The notes under the pieces are model-generated. The model did no database searches and was not told where the DNA came from. It worked only from the letters and a program-made list of their open reading frames with translations. Shown one piece after another: positions 1-12,100 of a DNA stretch of 64,000 nucleotides. A program made the position numbers and the translations under genes. The stretch spans positions 2,501-66,500 of the forward strand of contig CM034143.1 in NCBI GenBank assembly GCA_019914995.1, written 5' to 3'. The number at the start of each line of letters is the position of its first letter. Positions within the stretch are counted from its first letter, which is position 1. Source of the stretch: Acanthochlamys bracteata. Its lineage: Eukaryota; Streptophyta; Magnoliopsida; Pandanales; Velloziaceae.

Positions 1-324
1 AGTGCCTTATATCTTGTAAGAAATTCAGAATTTCAATACAGAACAAAACACATTGAAGTGAAATATCACTTTGTTCGTGATATGATTTCCAGTGGGAGTA
101 TTAACTTTCTCAAGATTACTACTAAGGAGAATCCCGCGGATGTCTTAAAGAAGGCAGTTTCTTTTGACAAATTTAAATTTTGCAGAACTTTGTATGGAAT
201 CACAATGAACAACAGTAGAGACAGCAATGGTAGTGGTCACAGGTATCCTAAGAAAGCACCTCAAGAAAGCAATGGAGTTGGGAAAAAATTGACTAAGGCA
301 TTAGGAACTTCGAAAGTCAGCTAG
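1..324 (+). mobile_element. Ty1-copia polyprotein, 3' end (RNase H tail)
   Basis: The frame is open from base 1 and reads as the C-terminal end of a copia reverse transcriptase/RNase H polyprotein. The segment TKHIEVKYHFVRD followed by ITTKENPADVLKKAV is the hallmark of that end; the family usually has a T in place of the first K of DVLKK. The frame closes with TAG at 322-324. Only about 108 codons lie inside the window; the rest of the element is upstream. A long terminal repeat follows 120 bp downstream, as expected for the 3' side of a + strand copia element. This is an old genomic retroelement copy and I cannot judge whether it is intact. Confidence 0.88.
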
Positions 325-447
325 TAAGTACACTAGTCCTTGCTCCGCTCTGCCTTTATCTATTTTCAGTACCTCCGATGCGGGTACTTTCTTACCAATT
401 TCTTACTTTCTTGGTAAGACATGGCAAAGTGTCTTTAACTGGGAGTT

Positions 448-1033
448 TGTTGAATATAAAGACACCTTGATGGGCTTCTAATCAAGCAGTACACAAGTAG
501 CTGTTGATAGTCCACTATTTAGTCCAACATAGCTCTTATGTTAGTTATCTTCAGATTCATTAATGAAGAAGTTATGTTCAGTTTAATGAAAAAGTTATAT
601 TCAGATTCATGAGAAACTTATGTCCATGTTAATCTAACAACCATAAGGAAGTTATGTAACGAACTAATTCCAAAGAGTTGCTTTGTAGAGTTAGTTATTT
701 AGTGGACTAATTATTAAAGAATTTTCTTGCATCCTATATATATGTCCCAAATGTGTGGAATTTGAAAAAAGCATACAAAGCAGTATGCAAAGAGAGAATG
801 CAAAAAAGAATGCAAGCAAGAAAGCAAAGTTATAAGTCTACATTGTAATCTCATCTTATAGTAATATTTTTTTTTTGTGACCACACTACCGTAGAGTTTT
901 TCTCATTTTTCCGCACGTATATCTTAGTATTGTGTAATTGTTTTATTCATTTTTAACAATCTTAACTTGAATTACAAGATACTAGTGTGTGCTATATATT
1001 CTGCTGTATTATTTTTCGTTCGTGTTCCTAACA
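448..1033 (+). repeat. 3' LTR of the Ty1-copia element
   Basis: The segment begins TGTTGAATA straight after a purine-rich tract (AACTGGGAGTT), which fits the polypurine primer site. It ends CGTGTTCCTAACA, giving the canonical TG...CA termini. Inside there is a TATA-like stretch near 733-741 and a T-rich processing region near 840-870. The length of about 586 bp is normal for plant copia LTRs. The partner 5' LTR is outside the window, so the ends rest on motif recognition only. Confidence 0.75.
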
Positions 1034-1900
1034 GTATTAATACAACAAAGTCGGTGTTCTAACAAAATGGAGCATAATAGATAAAGAACTGTCTTTGTAA
1101 GAGTTTTAAGTGGAGAGATGAATTAAACTCGTACGTAGTCAAAACACAACAAACGAAAGTCAAAGCTGAAGGACTAAGCAACAACCATTAAGAACTGCGT
1201 AGCAACAAAGATCTTGGAAAGAAAAGAATCTCCTCAGCAAGTAGAGATGAGCTGTTACTTTCTAACTTTGAATGTGCTGCATCGGCAAGAATCCTGATAG
1301 CCGAAGATGACAAACTGAATAATACAGAACGAGAGAGCATAAGATCGCGTTACAGTACAGGTGGACCTAATTCAGTAGACGAAGTATATCCAACATCAGT
1401 TATAACTGCACATTCTTCATAAAGCACCACGAAAGCCAACCAATCATAAAAGCAAAGACAGTTAGCAGGAATGCACAAATATGCACTTTAGAAAGCATTA
1501 TTACGTACAACTATGATACACTTTGCTAATAATTAAACTAAAAAGCTAGAAAAGAAAACAATTCACTTATTCCATGAACCTTTATGTTGAGTACATAGAC
1601 TTATTTATGGTATAGTAGTGTTCATGAGAATCCAGGTTTGACCAGGTCACTTCCTCCGACAGCTGCTCCTCAGCTACCTCCTGATTGGATGGCCCAACTT
1701 GCATATCACTCTAAAGATATCTAAAGTGGTTATCCTTATTACTCGACCAAGAAGCTCCAGCAAGATTCCACATTCTGCAAAAATACAGAAAGAATCATAT
1801 TACAACCTAACATATTACTGATTTCAAAACTATTAACAATAACAATAATTTATTAATAAAAATAAACATAACTGTTACTTTTCTTTTATAAAACGGTAAA

Positions 1901-2190
1901 TACCTAATTGCATTAGTTACAAAAATATAAAGAATATTAAGATATCATTGTTTAACAATAATAATGAAGTAATAACATATTTTTATATGTTAATATCTTC
2001 TAATGATTGTTAACAAAAATAATATAATAATATTAATGAACAATAGGAATCATTATCATATTTATTTTATAATACTAATGCCTAATTGCGTTAGTTACAA
2101 TAAATAATAATAATAATACAGTAATATAGCTTTATCAATAATATCAAGATAATAACATACTTTTTTATGTTCATATGTTCGATGGTATAG
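1901..2190. repeat. AT-rich direct duplication, period about 178 bp
   Basis: A block starting CCTAATTGCATTAGTTACAA at 1903 recurs in diverged form at 2081. Both copies are followed by TTA/AATATCAAGAT-like sequence and a block like AATAACATA-TTTTTTATGTT. The copies are imperfect and AT-rich. There is no sign of coding function. Confidence 0.55.
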
Positions 2191-3410
2191 TTATAATTAC
2201 AACATTCTTGCTATTCCTTCAACTACTGCTACCGTTACGAATACTTTGTATTAATATTAAATGACTACAATAACAGCGTCTGAGACTTTGAATAACCATC
2301 CCAAAATGGGCTGAAAATATCTTTCAAATCATTGGCACGTTTGTAGACCTTGGTAACGACAAGTCTATCCCGAAATAGGCCTACAGCCCAACTATTTACG
2401 GCCCAACCATCTCTGCTCAGAGTGAAGCCCATTACATAGTTGTGATACCTACTGAAGCCTTTCTGGGCCGTTATGCATCACAGTGCTTTCACGGAGCCTG
2501 TTTCCTACTAATTACCTAGATTTCTTTTATTAACAAAATTCCATTACTTAATTTTTAAATTAATTTATATACAAATTTGAAAAAAATCATAACATTAAGA
2601 AAAATAAAATTAATAATGAAAAAAGGATCTGCTCAAGAAGAAAACATTTAGTTGAAAAGAATAAACGACATTATATAAAAAATTTAGTAAATTCATTAAT
2701 TTGCTCGACTTCCATCACCGTTACTACCACATCACACATTAACTTCAATTTTTCATCAAATTAGACGAATGCGGTTATAACATAATACTACAAAACACAA
2801 TACAGCAAAATTAAACAAAAAACACTGACAGACATGCGAACACACAAAAAAGAAATAAAAAAATGTGGTTGAATGAAGAGGAGACGTACAGTCTCACACC
2901 TCCACTGCCTACATATCCCACCGGCCGTAGGGCAGAGAGCCAAGACTTACTACGGGAGTGCTAAGCGAAGAAAATGTTCCATTTTTTTTATAATTAAAAA
3001 CAGAAAGAAAACCTTCTACTCTTTTGCTACACTTCAACTGCTAAAACCTCTTTACTTTCTTTAATCTACAATCATCATTTATCCTTCAACAATTTCATTG
3101 CCAAACCTAGAGTTAAATGAGCTCTATTCTAAAATCTAAATAAGCAAATTTAACAAAAAATCATTCACAAATCATATACTAGACAATGGTTCAATCTTTT
3201 CACTTAAAGTCTAATCCATAAACATTAATCTTAAACTATTAGTTCATATCCCAACTTATGTTAATTTCTTTTAAATATCCATAAAATTTTTTACTAACAA
3301 ATTATAAAATGACGATTTGACAATCTTGAGAGCAGAAATTTTACTAGTAATCAAGCATACAATTCTTAATGATAGTAAAAACTTTAGTTAAGAGAATTCA
3401 AATAACAACT

Positions 3411-3582
3411 GTTTTCAGTTTTCAAAGAGAGCAAGGAATGCTGCTACCAATTTAAAGAGAAAATAGAAATCTGTTTTTGGTTTTCAAAGATAGCAACGAT
3501 ATTGCTACCACTTTAAAGAGATAAAATACTAGAAAACTGTTTTTGGTTTTCAAAGCTAGCAACGAATGTTGCTACCAGCGGA
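3411..3582. repeat. Three tandem units of 62-66 bp
   Basis: Three successive blocks begin near 3411, 3473 and 3539. Each reads GTTTT(T)GGTTTTCAAAG, then a purine-rich AGCAACG-like block, then TTGCTACCA. Copies two and three are the most alike, and the third is truncated. This is a small degenerate tandem array in non-coding sequence. Confidence 0.7.
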
Positions 3583-3910
3583 TGTTGTTACAGACGTCTT
3601 GGCTCCACCCAATGGGAATCAAACCACTTGTAGTTCGACGCGACACCAAAGCAAGCACACAACCCATGTACAATCAAACCACAAGCATACGCGCGTGCAA
3701 ACAGACATACATACAATTTTACAATTTAAAGAATACAAGTGTTAATCCTACTACTACTACAGGCATAACTATATAGCATTTTAGAATATTGACAATGTTT
3801 ATTTGAAAAATGCATAAAAGAGCAACACCGCAAACTAAACAAAGGTCCCCAAAAAAAAAAGCATAAGAAAATAAATATTTTATAATTTTTTCTATCGGTC
3901 TTGTTTTGAC

Positions 3911-4140
3911 TAAAAAAATAAAATATTTATTAATTATCAGTTAAAAATAATATTACAATTATCATAATTTTTACATATTATTAATATATTTTATTCTAAG
4001 GGCGGATGCATGGGCCCATTTAATCTCAAACATCCCGTCCCCCGAATTCCGGAGCCTTAGTATAAAATATATTAATAAGATTCTAAATTATGATAATAGT
4101 AATATTAAATTAACTAATAAGAAATAAAATTTTATTAGTT
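3911..4140. repeat. Fold-back (inverted repeat) element
   Basis: The left arm, about 3911-4000, ends ...ATATATTTTATTCTAAG. The right arm, about 4055-4140, begins CCTTAGTATAAAATATATT and is an imperfect reverse complement of the left arm over roughly 85 bp. A 54-bp GC-richer loop containing GGATGCATGGGCCC lies between them. The structure suits a MITE or fold-back transposon. No clear target duplication was seen. Confidence 0.65.
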
Positions 4141-4220
4141 TAGTATGAAAGAAGGCTATAATAAAGAATTTATAAGCACTCACCCAAACTTGTTGCCATT
4201 TCAAGGCAAACCTGCCTACA

Positions 4221-4442
4221 AGTTGTAGAATGCTCACCTGCACTCGGTACCGAGCTAGCTTACCCTTAGATACCTTGATGTTTGTACTTGTAGCAAATAC
4301 CAGATTATTGAAACCACATACCACATGAAGTTGTAGAATGCTCACCTGCGCTTGGTACCAAACCCGAGCTAGCTTACCCTTAGATACCTTGATGTTTGTA
4401 TTTGAAGCAAATACCAGATTACTGAAACCACATACCATATGA
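4221..4442. repeat. Tandem duplication of a 108-114 bp exon-like segment
   Basis: Copy A (4221-4328) and copy B (4329-4442) are nearly identical. Copy B has six extra bases after GGTACC. Read on the minus strand, each copy holds AG...GTGAGC boundaries around an open stretch reading NLVFASNTNIKVSKGKLAR, so each resembles an internal exon with splice sites. I do not recognise a protein family. Confidence 0.7.
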
Positions 4443-5982
4443 AGCCTGCAAATAACATCAATCCATATTAGTCTTGCTTTCTCATGAACTAGTCAAAGAA
4501 AAACGAAACTTCAAAACTCACTATAATTACCTAATATTTGTAATAAAACAAAACTAAAACTCATTGCAACTACAGTACTATCCCTTGTTTATCAATCATG
4601 CTGTCAAAAGTAGCATGAAATAGACAGGCAAGATCACCAAAAGTATTACACTAAACAACCGTTACTGAAGGACTGGAGGAAAGGAAAGCAAAAGGTAACT
4701 CATTCAAATCAATGAGGCAACAAATTAACTTTACCATTCAACTGAAAAATGAAACAGTAAAGGAGCCACTCCATGCCTACTCTCCAACAATTTAAATCAC
4801 AAATATTCAGGAAAGGCAACCCAACCAACAACTTTTAATTCTTAATCAAGCATCAATATATTAAGAGCCCCAATGTTGTATATCTGTGGTCAATCTGATA
4901 ATCAATTCAGCAGAAACATTTAAAATTGGTAGCTCCGGAAAAAATTCATGGCACTGATTATGATTGCAGTTGAAAATTTTTAATCAGCCAGCCTACGCTT
5001 AGTTTGAAATGATTCATGATCAAGCACGAACTTAATCTAGGCATGCAAAATAAGCATAGGACTAATAGGAACATGTAGCAGCCTTGTGAAGATATACACA
5101 ACAAAAAAGTATAATGCAGCATGTTCAAGTTGTCTTTTACTTTTTAGTCTATTGATTTTTAGGATCCTCAATAGGGCTTTTGCACCATCAGCATGAGAGG
5201 AACATATACAATAATCTTACCAAACCAGCCAAAACTTTTGAAGCAAGGCACCTCCATGGAATCAAAAACTACATTCCATAATAAAAGAAAGTAAGTTGCA
5301 TAAGAAGCATATGAACAAATTCACTGATCAATCTAGCACTGAACTTATTTCCTATCTCGTATAATGGCATCACAAGTGGTTGGGTGTTCAATCTTCAAGG
5401 AACGGCAATCTATAGAATGACTAACAGAAAAAGAGTGCATCGTGAAGTATAAAGCACTCAGCTCTTCACCTGTTCCCAAAACCAAGAAAGAGCAGTCTGA
5501 GCATTCATACATCTAAACAAATTGCCTACTTTAAAAGTAAATAAATAAACAATCATACAAACTGTTTGATGCTTGTGCTGCTTTTATGTTTAAATTCCTA
5601 GCTTAATGACAATTACAAATCATAATTGTAGAGCAGATATGAGGAGAGAAAGGGGAGACAAAATGAAAAAATCAGACAGATTAATAGAGACTGTATAGGC
5701 AGTAGTGGGGAAGATTTGATTTTTGAAATTTTCGGGGAATAAGAGGGCGGGAAATTCCTACGGGTCGGGCTGACGAAAATTTTGGCTGAAGAAGAAGGAA
5801 AGATTAGGAAGGCGTGAACAGCTGGCTGGCACTCACTCCTGTATTCTCGCAAATTCAAACCCCTGATTCTAGATATATAATAACTTTCCAACTTTCTTCT
5901 TTAAAGTTTGCAGGCGCAAGCCTCGAATAACATCTATAGACATTCTAGAGAGTTATACGAAAATTAAATTCGATCTTTTTTG

Positions 5983-6200
5983 ATGATCGACTGCGGGTGG
6001 AAGGCGGTACTCTTTTTCTTCTCCGGCGGCTTCCCTTGGGTCTGAAGCAGATGATGCAAAACCCGCTAATTTTGAGAGAGGTAGTGTAAGCAAGCTAGCG
6101 ATTTCCGGTGGATCGCTTGTGACCGACGGCTGGTGGTAGGCGGTAGTGCTTCTTCTTCTCTGGCGCTTCGCTTGGGTCTGAAGTAGACGACGCAAACTCG
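5983..6200. repeat. Direct duplication, period about 137 bp
   Basis: The block at 5983-6060 (GGCGGTACTCTTTTTCTTCT ... TTGGGTCTGAAGCAGATGAT) recurs at 6120-6196 with scattered substitutions. It lies in GC-richer sequence that resembles a transcribed leader or promoter region, but no coding frame is conserved between the copies. Confidence 0.65.
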
Positions 6201-7025
6201 GTCAAGGAAAGCAATCTCGGTCGGTCTTATTTCATCTTCTTCAATCTTCTTGCAAAATTGATCGAATAGATTGATTTACTTTCCGATTTGCAATAATCTG
6301 AATAGAATTCACCGTAGATGTCAGTCAGTTAGCAATGCCCTCAGTCAGCAGGAGTTGATTTTCCTTATAAGAAATGGGCGCGCTCTTAATTTAACTTGCC
6401 GCTGCCCTGGCCTGTGAGTATGTCGTTCCACTTCACTCTCTTTCGTTCATGCACTCTTCTTCTCTCTTAATTCGCCGATCTCTGTTGCTATTCATGAGAG
6501 ATTCAATCAGTGATGTGATTTTTCCCTAATAATCGGGGATTTGTTTGCTCCTTAAATTGCGTCAGTTACAACACTACTGCCCTCACTGAAATTTTGAATA
6601 GATTTCTTAGATCATAGAAGTTTTTATAGTATAGTTCCAAAACATTTTTTTATAGTTTTCGAATTGAAGGCAACTCTGGAGTCTGGACAGTGTAACAAAT
6701 TCTCTCTCACCTCTCTCTCCTAATTTCTTTTCTGTCCATATTCTTAGGGTTCACGATTTCCACTGATTGCTTTCCTATGAATTTCACAGGCTTAGAGATT
6801 TCTCTACATAATTGATTTATTTTAAAAGATCTTGCATAGTTCCTCATCTGCATTGAATCAAGTCAAATATGTTCTTATGGCTACTTTCTAACTTTTAGTG
6901 TTACCATCAATACCCAGGTGAAAACTCCACTATGGATCAGGGGCATCAGGATAGCAACTGTCTCATCTGTCCATCACCTGCATGGTGGAAATCCAGAACA
7001 TTGATCAGAAGCACATCAAAAAGAT

Positions 7026-7253
7026 AAGTAGATCTAGACATTTCCTATAACTGATTTTGATTTGCTGCAGTACTTGTGCTGGGCTTATGGCCTTTCCCTG
7101 TGTGAAATTGATGTAAAGCAGGGATCTATAGTATTGTACGGTCAGGATTGCTGATTGCAAATGCAATATTTTATTGAATCATTGATCTCTATAGAGTTGC
7201 TTGTTATGGTATCTGACTTATTGCAGTTTGGTGTTGGATATGGGGATAGCTTT
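7026..7253. repeat. Diverged direct repeat, copy 1 (pairs with 8091-8318)
   Basis: This block and the one at 8091-8318 share the same order of landmarks: TTTTGATTTGCT, TGTGAAATTG, GCTGATTGCAAATG, TATAGAGTTGCTTGTTA and GTGTTGGAT. Spacing is conserved across about 228 bp. The copies lie about 1.06 kb apart in the same orientation, which indicates an old segmental duplication. Confidence 0.7.
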
Positions 7254-8090
7254 ATGATGTGTTATATTTTCATGTTTCTGTGTGGTTGATGATTGGTGTG
7301 AGATTGTCTGATTGTGTGTAGTACATACAATGTGCGCTTCAATTATGATGCGTGTTTCACTGTAGTCCAGGTAGATTATATGTTCACTAAGAACTTTTTA
7401 TGTGCATGCCATCGTTTGAATGATGTGGTTACAAAAGCATGATCAGGAAAGCTGCGACGAGCTGTGTCTGATGATTATTGTTGACCTCTAGCTCATTGTG
7501 TAGCTTAGGACGTACTTGATCTTTGGTGATTCATCACTTTTGACTGTTTCTACCACGCCAAGTTGGAAGTACATATAAGTATTGAAACAAAAGTCTTATC
7601 TGTTCCGATCATTTTCTTGTCATCATTATCAATCTTGGGGGTCATTGTACGTTTCCTTTTTTTTTCTTTTTCATGTACAACTAAGCACACACTCTTGTGT
7701 AATATCAGGTTCTTTATGCTTGTATGAGGATGTTGTTTTATTTGTATATGACTTCAATGTCAAGTCTAAAGTGTAACAATTGATGAAGTAGCATTCTATT
7801 GCTAGTTAGCCTATTAGGTTGTGCTCCAAGGTGAACCTAAACTTCAATATTTTTGAGGAAGTATTAGTGTCGTCGATGCTGATTTCAGTTCAAATTTTAT
7901 GAAACTAGAAAAATCTTCGATTTATTCAGCTAGTCATTTGTGTATGTTTTTGTTCATGATTATAGTCAGAGAACCATTTTGATAATGGCAATTGTTATTA
8001 TGTTTGTACAAGATTATAATTTTTTTAATTAGAAATCTTGTGAGAAACTTTTGAAGGATTTTGACGATTACAGAGTACTGATCTAAAGCT

Positions 8091-8318
8091 AAATAGATCT
8101 TGACAGTTCTATAGATTTTGATTTGCTTCAGTATTTGTGGTGGAGGGTTTATAGTGATTCTTCCATGTGAAATTGCTGTTAAGTGTCTATTTAATTGCAT
8201 GGAAACGTCGCAGATGCTGATTGCAAATGGACTATTATATTGATCTCTTTAGAGTTGCTTGTTAAGGCGTCTGACGTATTATAGTTTTGTGTTGGATGAT
8301 GGTATAGGTTCACTTATG
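8091..8318. repeat. Diverged direct repeat, copy 2 (pairs with 7026-7253)
   Basis: This is the second copy of the ~228 bp block described at 7026. It has the same landmark order but several small indels. No reading frame is shared between the two. Confidence 0.7.
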
Positions 8319-9187
8319 AAGACAGAAGAATTTCAAAAAAAGCTACTCTTTCAAAAGAGCATCTTATTTTAAGCAACTCTAAACGACTCCTAGGTATGTT
8401 TGTAGTTGTTGGTGTCTTGCTAGCTTTATCAACTGTGCAATCCAATAGGTTCATATACTGTCTGAAAAAGACTGCCAAAAGTGTAGGCCTTTGCAGCATG
8501 CCTTAACAGAGCTGGTTGTTTTCTTGACATCGCCGCATTTGAACTAAGAAAGTTTTCAAACAATAATCAAATGATTCTTGCAGATTTATCGTGAAATAGA
8601 GCTGTACCAATATAATAGTTGGCATATGATTGATTAATAGCGATGCAAGGAGCAAAAGGACGAGCATAGCCATTTGTTTCGATATGCGTCAAAACATACA
8701 TCTCCAATACTGAGTCTATAATTAGTCGATCTAGTATCTGCATAGAAGATATTTTGAATAAAGTCGTCATCGTGAAGCTGCATTGAATAAAAAAATATGT
8801 AGGATCTTCAAGTTGCTTTTGTGAACGTATTCCATCACGGCACGAGCATCTCCTTTCAGCATTGCAGATCAGCGCTGGGAAGCTAGATGGTTTCTTAGAT
8901 CCATTTTGTCCAGGGCGCCTTTTGAGTATGGTTTAAGTAGTAAAGATTTTGCGGCTTGGAACTTGTAAGTTATTCGTTAAACATGCTAACAAACGTTTAC
9001 AAGTAACAGACAATTATATGATTTGACATTACCAATGCGCCCATGTCAAGGTAGCAGCAAATTTGTTTTTCCTAATTCTCTCGTCTAACTTTATATATCT
9101 CCATTCTTAATCTGTCTTTATTAGGACGCGTCGAATATTTTAAAGTTGAACCGCATAACCTGAAACGCACGAAACTGATTATGAGCC

Positions 9188-12100
9188 TCAGACGTTAGCA
9201 AATAGCTGGTAGTTCTTTGCGTCCAGAGCGAGCTGCCGCAGAGCAGCGATCGAACCCAACACCGCCACTGCAGAGAAGATAACGGCAATGCAAGAGTTGA
9301 GCCAGAACAGGACACGGTTTCTCTTGAATGTGGCACTGAAGAGCACGGCCGGCAGAACAAAGTCGAGCGGCAGAAACCCGAAAGCCCCGATAATGGCGTT
9401 GATGTCTCCGAAGAAGGGGAGCATGGCCGCAAGGACGGTGGTCGACGCAATGGCCAGCGATCGAGATACCAACCTAGGCAATACGTTCCTTGCAGAGTGC
9501 TGGCCTCTCTTCGGGTCGGCGAGGAGTCCCTCCAGCAACTCGTTGGTGGGCTGCAGGTACACCACGGCCACGGCCGAGAGCTGGAGCATGGTGAATATGT
9601 TGGTCATGAGTAGGAACCACTTGGGCACCAGCAGCACGGTCCTCGTCGTTGCTGCAGCTCCGTCTTTATTGTCGTTGTTGGTGATGACGGCAAAGTTAGT
9701 CAAGATGGTGCCAGCAGCTTGGTTTCCGAAGGCCCAGTAGCCGGACACAGCGACGCTGAAAAAGGTGGAGACCACGACAGCATAACAGAGGCAGAGCCCC
9801 TTGAACATCTTCCCCGTGACAGGGGGTGCCACAGTGGCCTGAATCTCCGGGATGATGCCGTTGCCGTAGGTCGTAGCGATGATGGCGACAGCATTGAGGG
9901 CAGAGAAGAAGCGGTCCTGTGTGTTGGCGCCGGGGAGGGAGTAGTCTCTTGGAGGAGCTTTAGAAGAGGAGTGACCCGCATAGATGGAACCGGCGGTGAC
10001 GCATGTGCTGTAAGCGAGGGAGAGGAAGAGAGAGAGCATGTTGAGGTGGCGGAGGGAGTGGAAGGAAGGAATCTGCGCCAGCAGTAGAAGGCAGGCACCG
10101 AACAACACCACGAACTCGTATAGCTTCGCGCTTCCCTCAGGCCGACTAATCAAGTACAAGGACTGCATTTGCATGCATGCACAAATTTATTCCGGCGTTT
10201 AATAATTAATTGGAGGAAAGAGTAAGAGATACTTTCCAACACTTTTTTTCTGATTTACGATCAGAATAATTTTTAAATTCAATTTATATAATTAGATATA
10301 AAATATTTTGAATTAAAAGCATACTATTAAAATCTTAACTTAATCAAATCATGAAGCAAAATCCATATGTCACTTGATAAAAATAAGATAAATAAAAACA
10401 CTCTAAAATATATATTATTATTTTTTAATATTTTGATCGGATGAAGATCAATTTGTAATTCGATTGAGCTTAAATTTGTAATATATTTTTTAAATTAAAA
10501 TTTTTCATACTCAACAATAGAAATTAGAATTTTAAAATCTCATTCCAAAATTTAAAATGAGTGCTTCATAGTGCTTCTAAAATAGATATATCTCATTATA
10601 TATATATATATATAATTATTAATATTAGATATGAAAAATTATTATTTAAAAGTATGTTGACAAATTTTTAACAAAAATTAGATCACGATTTAATTTTTAT
10701 ACGATCTTTTGATAAAAATAATATAATAGTAATTTGATAAAATATATATACTCTCTTTTCCAGTCATTTTTATTAAAAGACGAAATGGCGGTCAACTTGC
10801 GATTCAATTTAGCAGATATTTTATCAATATATATTTAACTAATTTTTATATCTAACTGTAAAAATAAATTTTGAGACTTTTTAATCAAAAATAGCTAAAA
10901 AATGCTGGTAAAGTGTATACATCGCGCGCGTGTGTGTGTAAAGAGAGAGAGAAAAGAAATTGATGGATACGGCGACAGAGTATGCAAATGAAAACTACTA
11001 ATTTGATCAGACCTTGATGGTTTGGCCGCCCAGCAAAGTGCAGCCGACGACGGCACCGTAACAGACAGCGAATTGGACTGGGCCAACATAGTACTTCCCC
11101 CATCTAGGCCCTGCAAAAAATCAGGCCCCAGTCAATTTCTCAGGGTTGATCATTAAACAAATACGTAAAGCTGCTAGTTTCGCTCCTTGCGGATTATAAA
11201 TATCATCCACATGTGGACGTGGACATCGACATTCTGGAGATTTTCCTGTTGTGGAGAACAAATTCAGAAATACCGATTCCATCCACATGTAGGAAAAATC
11301 AAATAAAAAACCAATGATGCAACGTTGCGTGATTCTGTTTTTTTTTATAATATAATTTAGATACAAAGAAAAATCTTCGATATGTCCCATCTCCATCAGT
11401 GAATAAGGAACTATTGCAGTATTGAAAATTCCATCCACCATCCTGTACATTAGAAGAAGAGTCGGACAATAAAAGAGAGGTCGGTGGTAGGCGGGTAATC
11501 GAGGCACAGCTGTATATATATATTTATGTATTTTTCAGGATGGATCGGTTCCGACGTCGCTGACGTCGTAGCACGTACGTCTACGGATGAAAGACAAGTG
11601 TAAAGCACCTACGTTCTTGTATGTAAACCGACCCACGTACGTACCTAGTATGTGATGAGCCATGTCCCTGAATCGGAGCTGGCGGTTTCCGAGCTTGGCG
11701 TGGTGCTCCAGAACGAGAGAGAGGAGATTGTAGGAGTAGAAAGTCACGGCGGCGCCTGTGGCCAGGCAGATGATCCCAGCCGCCCACCCGAGAGACGCCA
11801 TGGCGTAGGGAAGGCTCAGCAGCGCCGGAGCGACGATGGAAGTTGTCAGGTGGTACCCACAGTGAAGCCACGATCCTGCAGTACATGACACGCATGCAGA
11901 ATTTGTTGCTAGCTCTATGACTGCTAACTAGCCAGCTCTCGACCGTCAAATCAATCAAGTGATTAACATGTATGTGCGTACCTCACCTTTGGATTTAAGG
12001 ACGAAAAGCGCTCCTGCATCGAGCTTCAGATCGTGATAATCGTGGTTAGCTCCCGAGGGATTATAGTTTCTGGAGAAACCACTGGAACCATGCTCTTGCT

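Larger units (their letters stand above)
1034..5590. other. Gene-poor AT-rich region, no supported gene
   Basis: No recognisable gene was found here. Short open frames are not protein-like, apart from a roughly 31-codon stretch at about 1628-1723 (+) reading PPDWMAQLAYHSKDI before a stop, which could be a gene relic. The stretch holds a tandem duplication near 1901-2190, three degenerate 60-66 bp tandem units at 3411-3582, a fold-back element at 3911-4140 and a tandem duplicated segment at 4221-4442. They are listed separately. Confidence 0.6.
6201..9120. other. Intergenic, possible non-coding transcript
   Basis: No gene was recognised. The sequence has a leader-like composition from about 6380, with CT-rich blocks and splice-like signals. 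It contains a short ORF at 6932-7027 (31 codons, MDQGHQDSNCLICPSPAWWK...) and two related ~228-bp blocks at 7026-7253 and 8091-8318. Nothing here supports a conserved protein. Confidence 0.4.

Noticed and set aside
4088-4438. 116-codon minus-strand frame as a protein gene
   Set aside because: It spans two copies of a duplicated exon-like unit and the intervening splice-like sites, so it is not a continuous protein.
9121-9450. 109-codon minus-strand frame at the end of the transporter gene
   Set aside because: It is a shifted-frame reading of the last transporter exon and its 3' flank.
9288-10098. Open frames on both strands overlapping the transporter exon
   Set aside because: They are in other frames of a GC-rich coding exon and have no recognisable domains.
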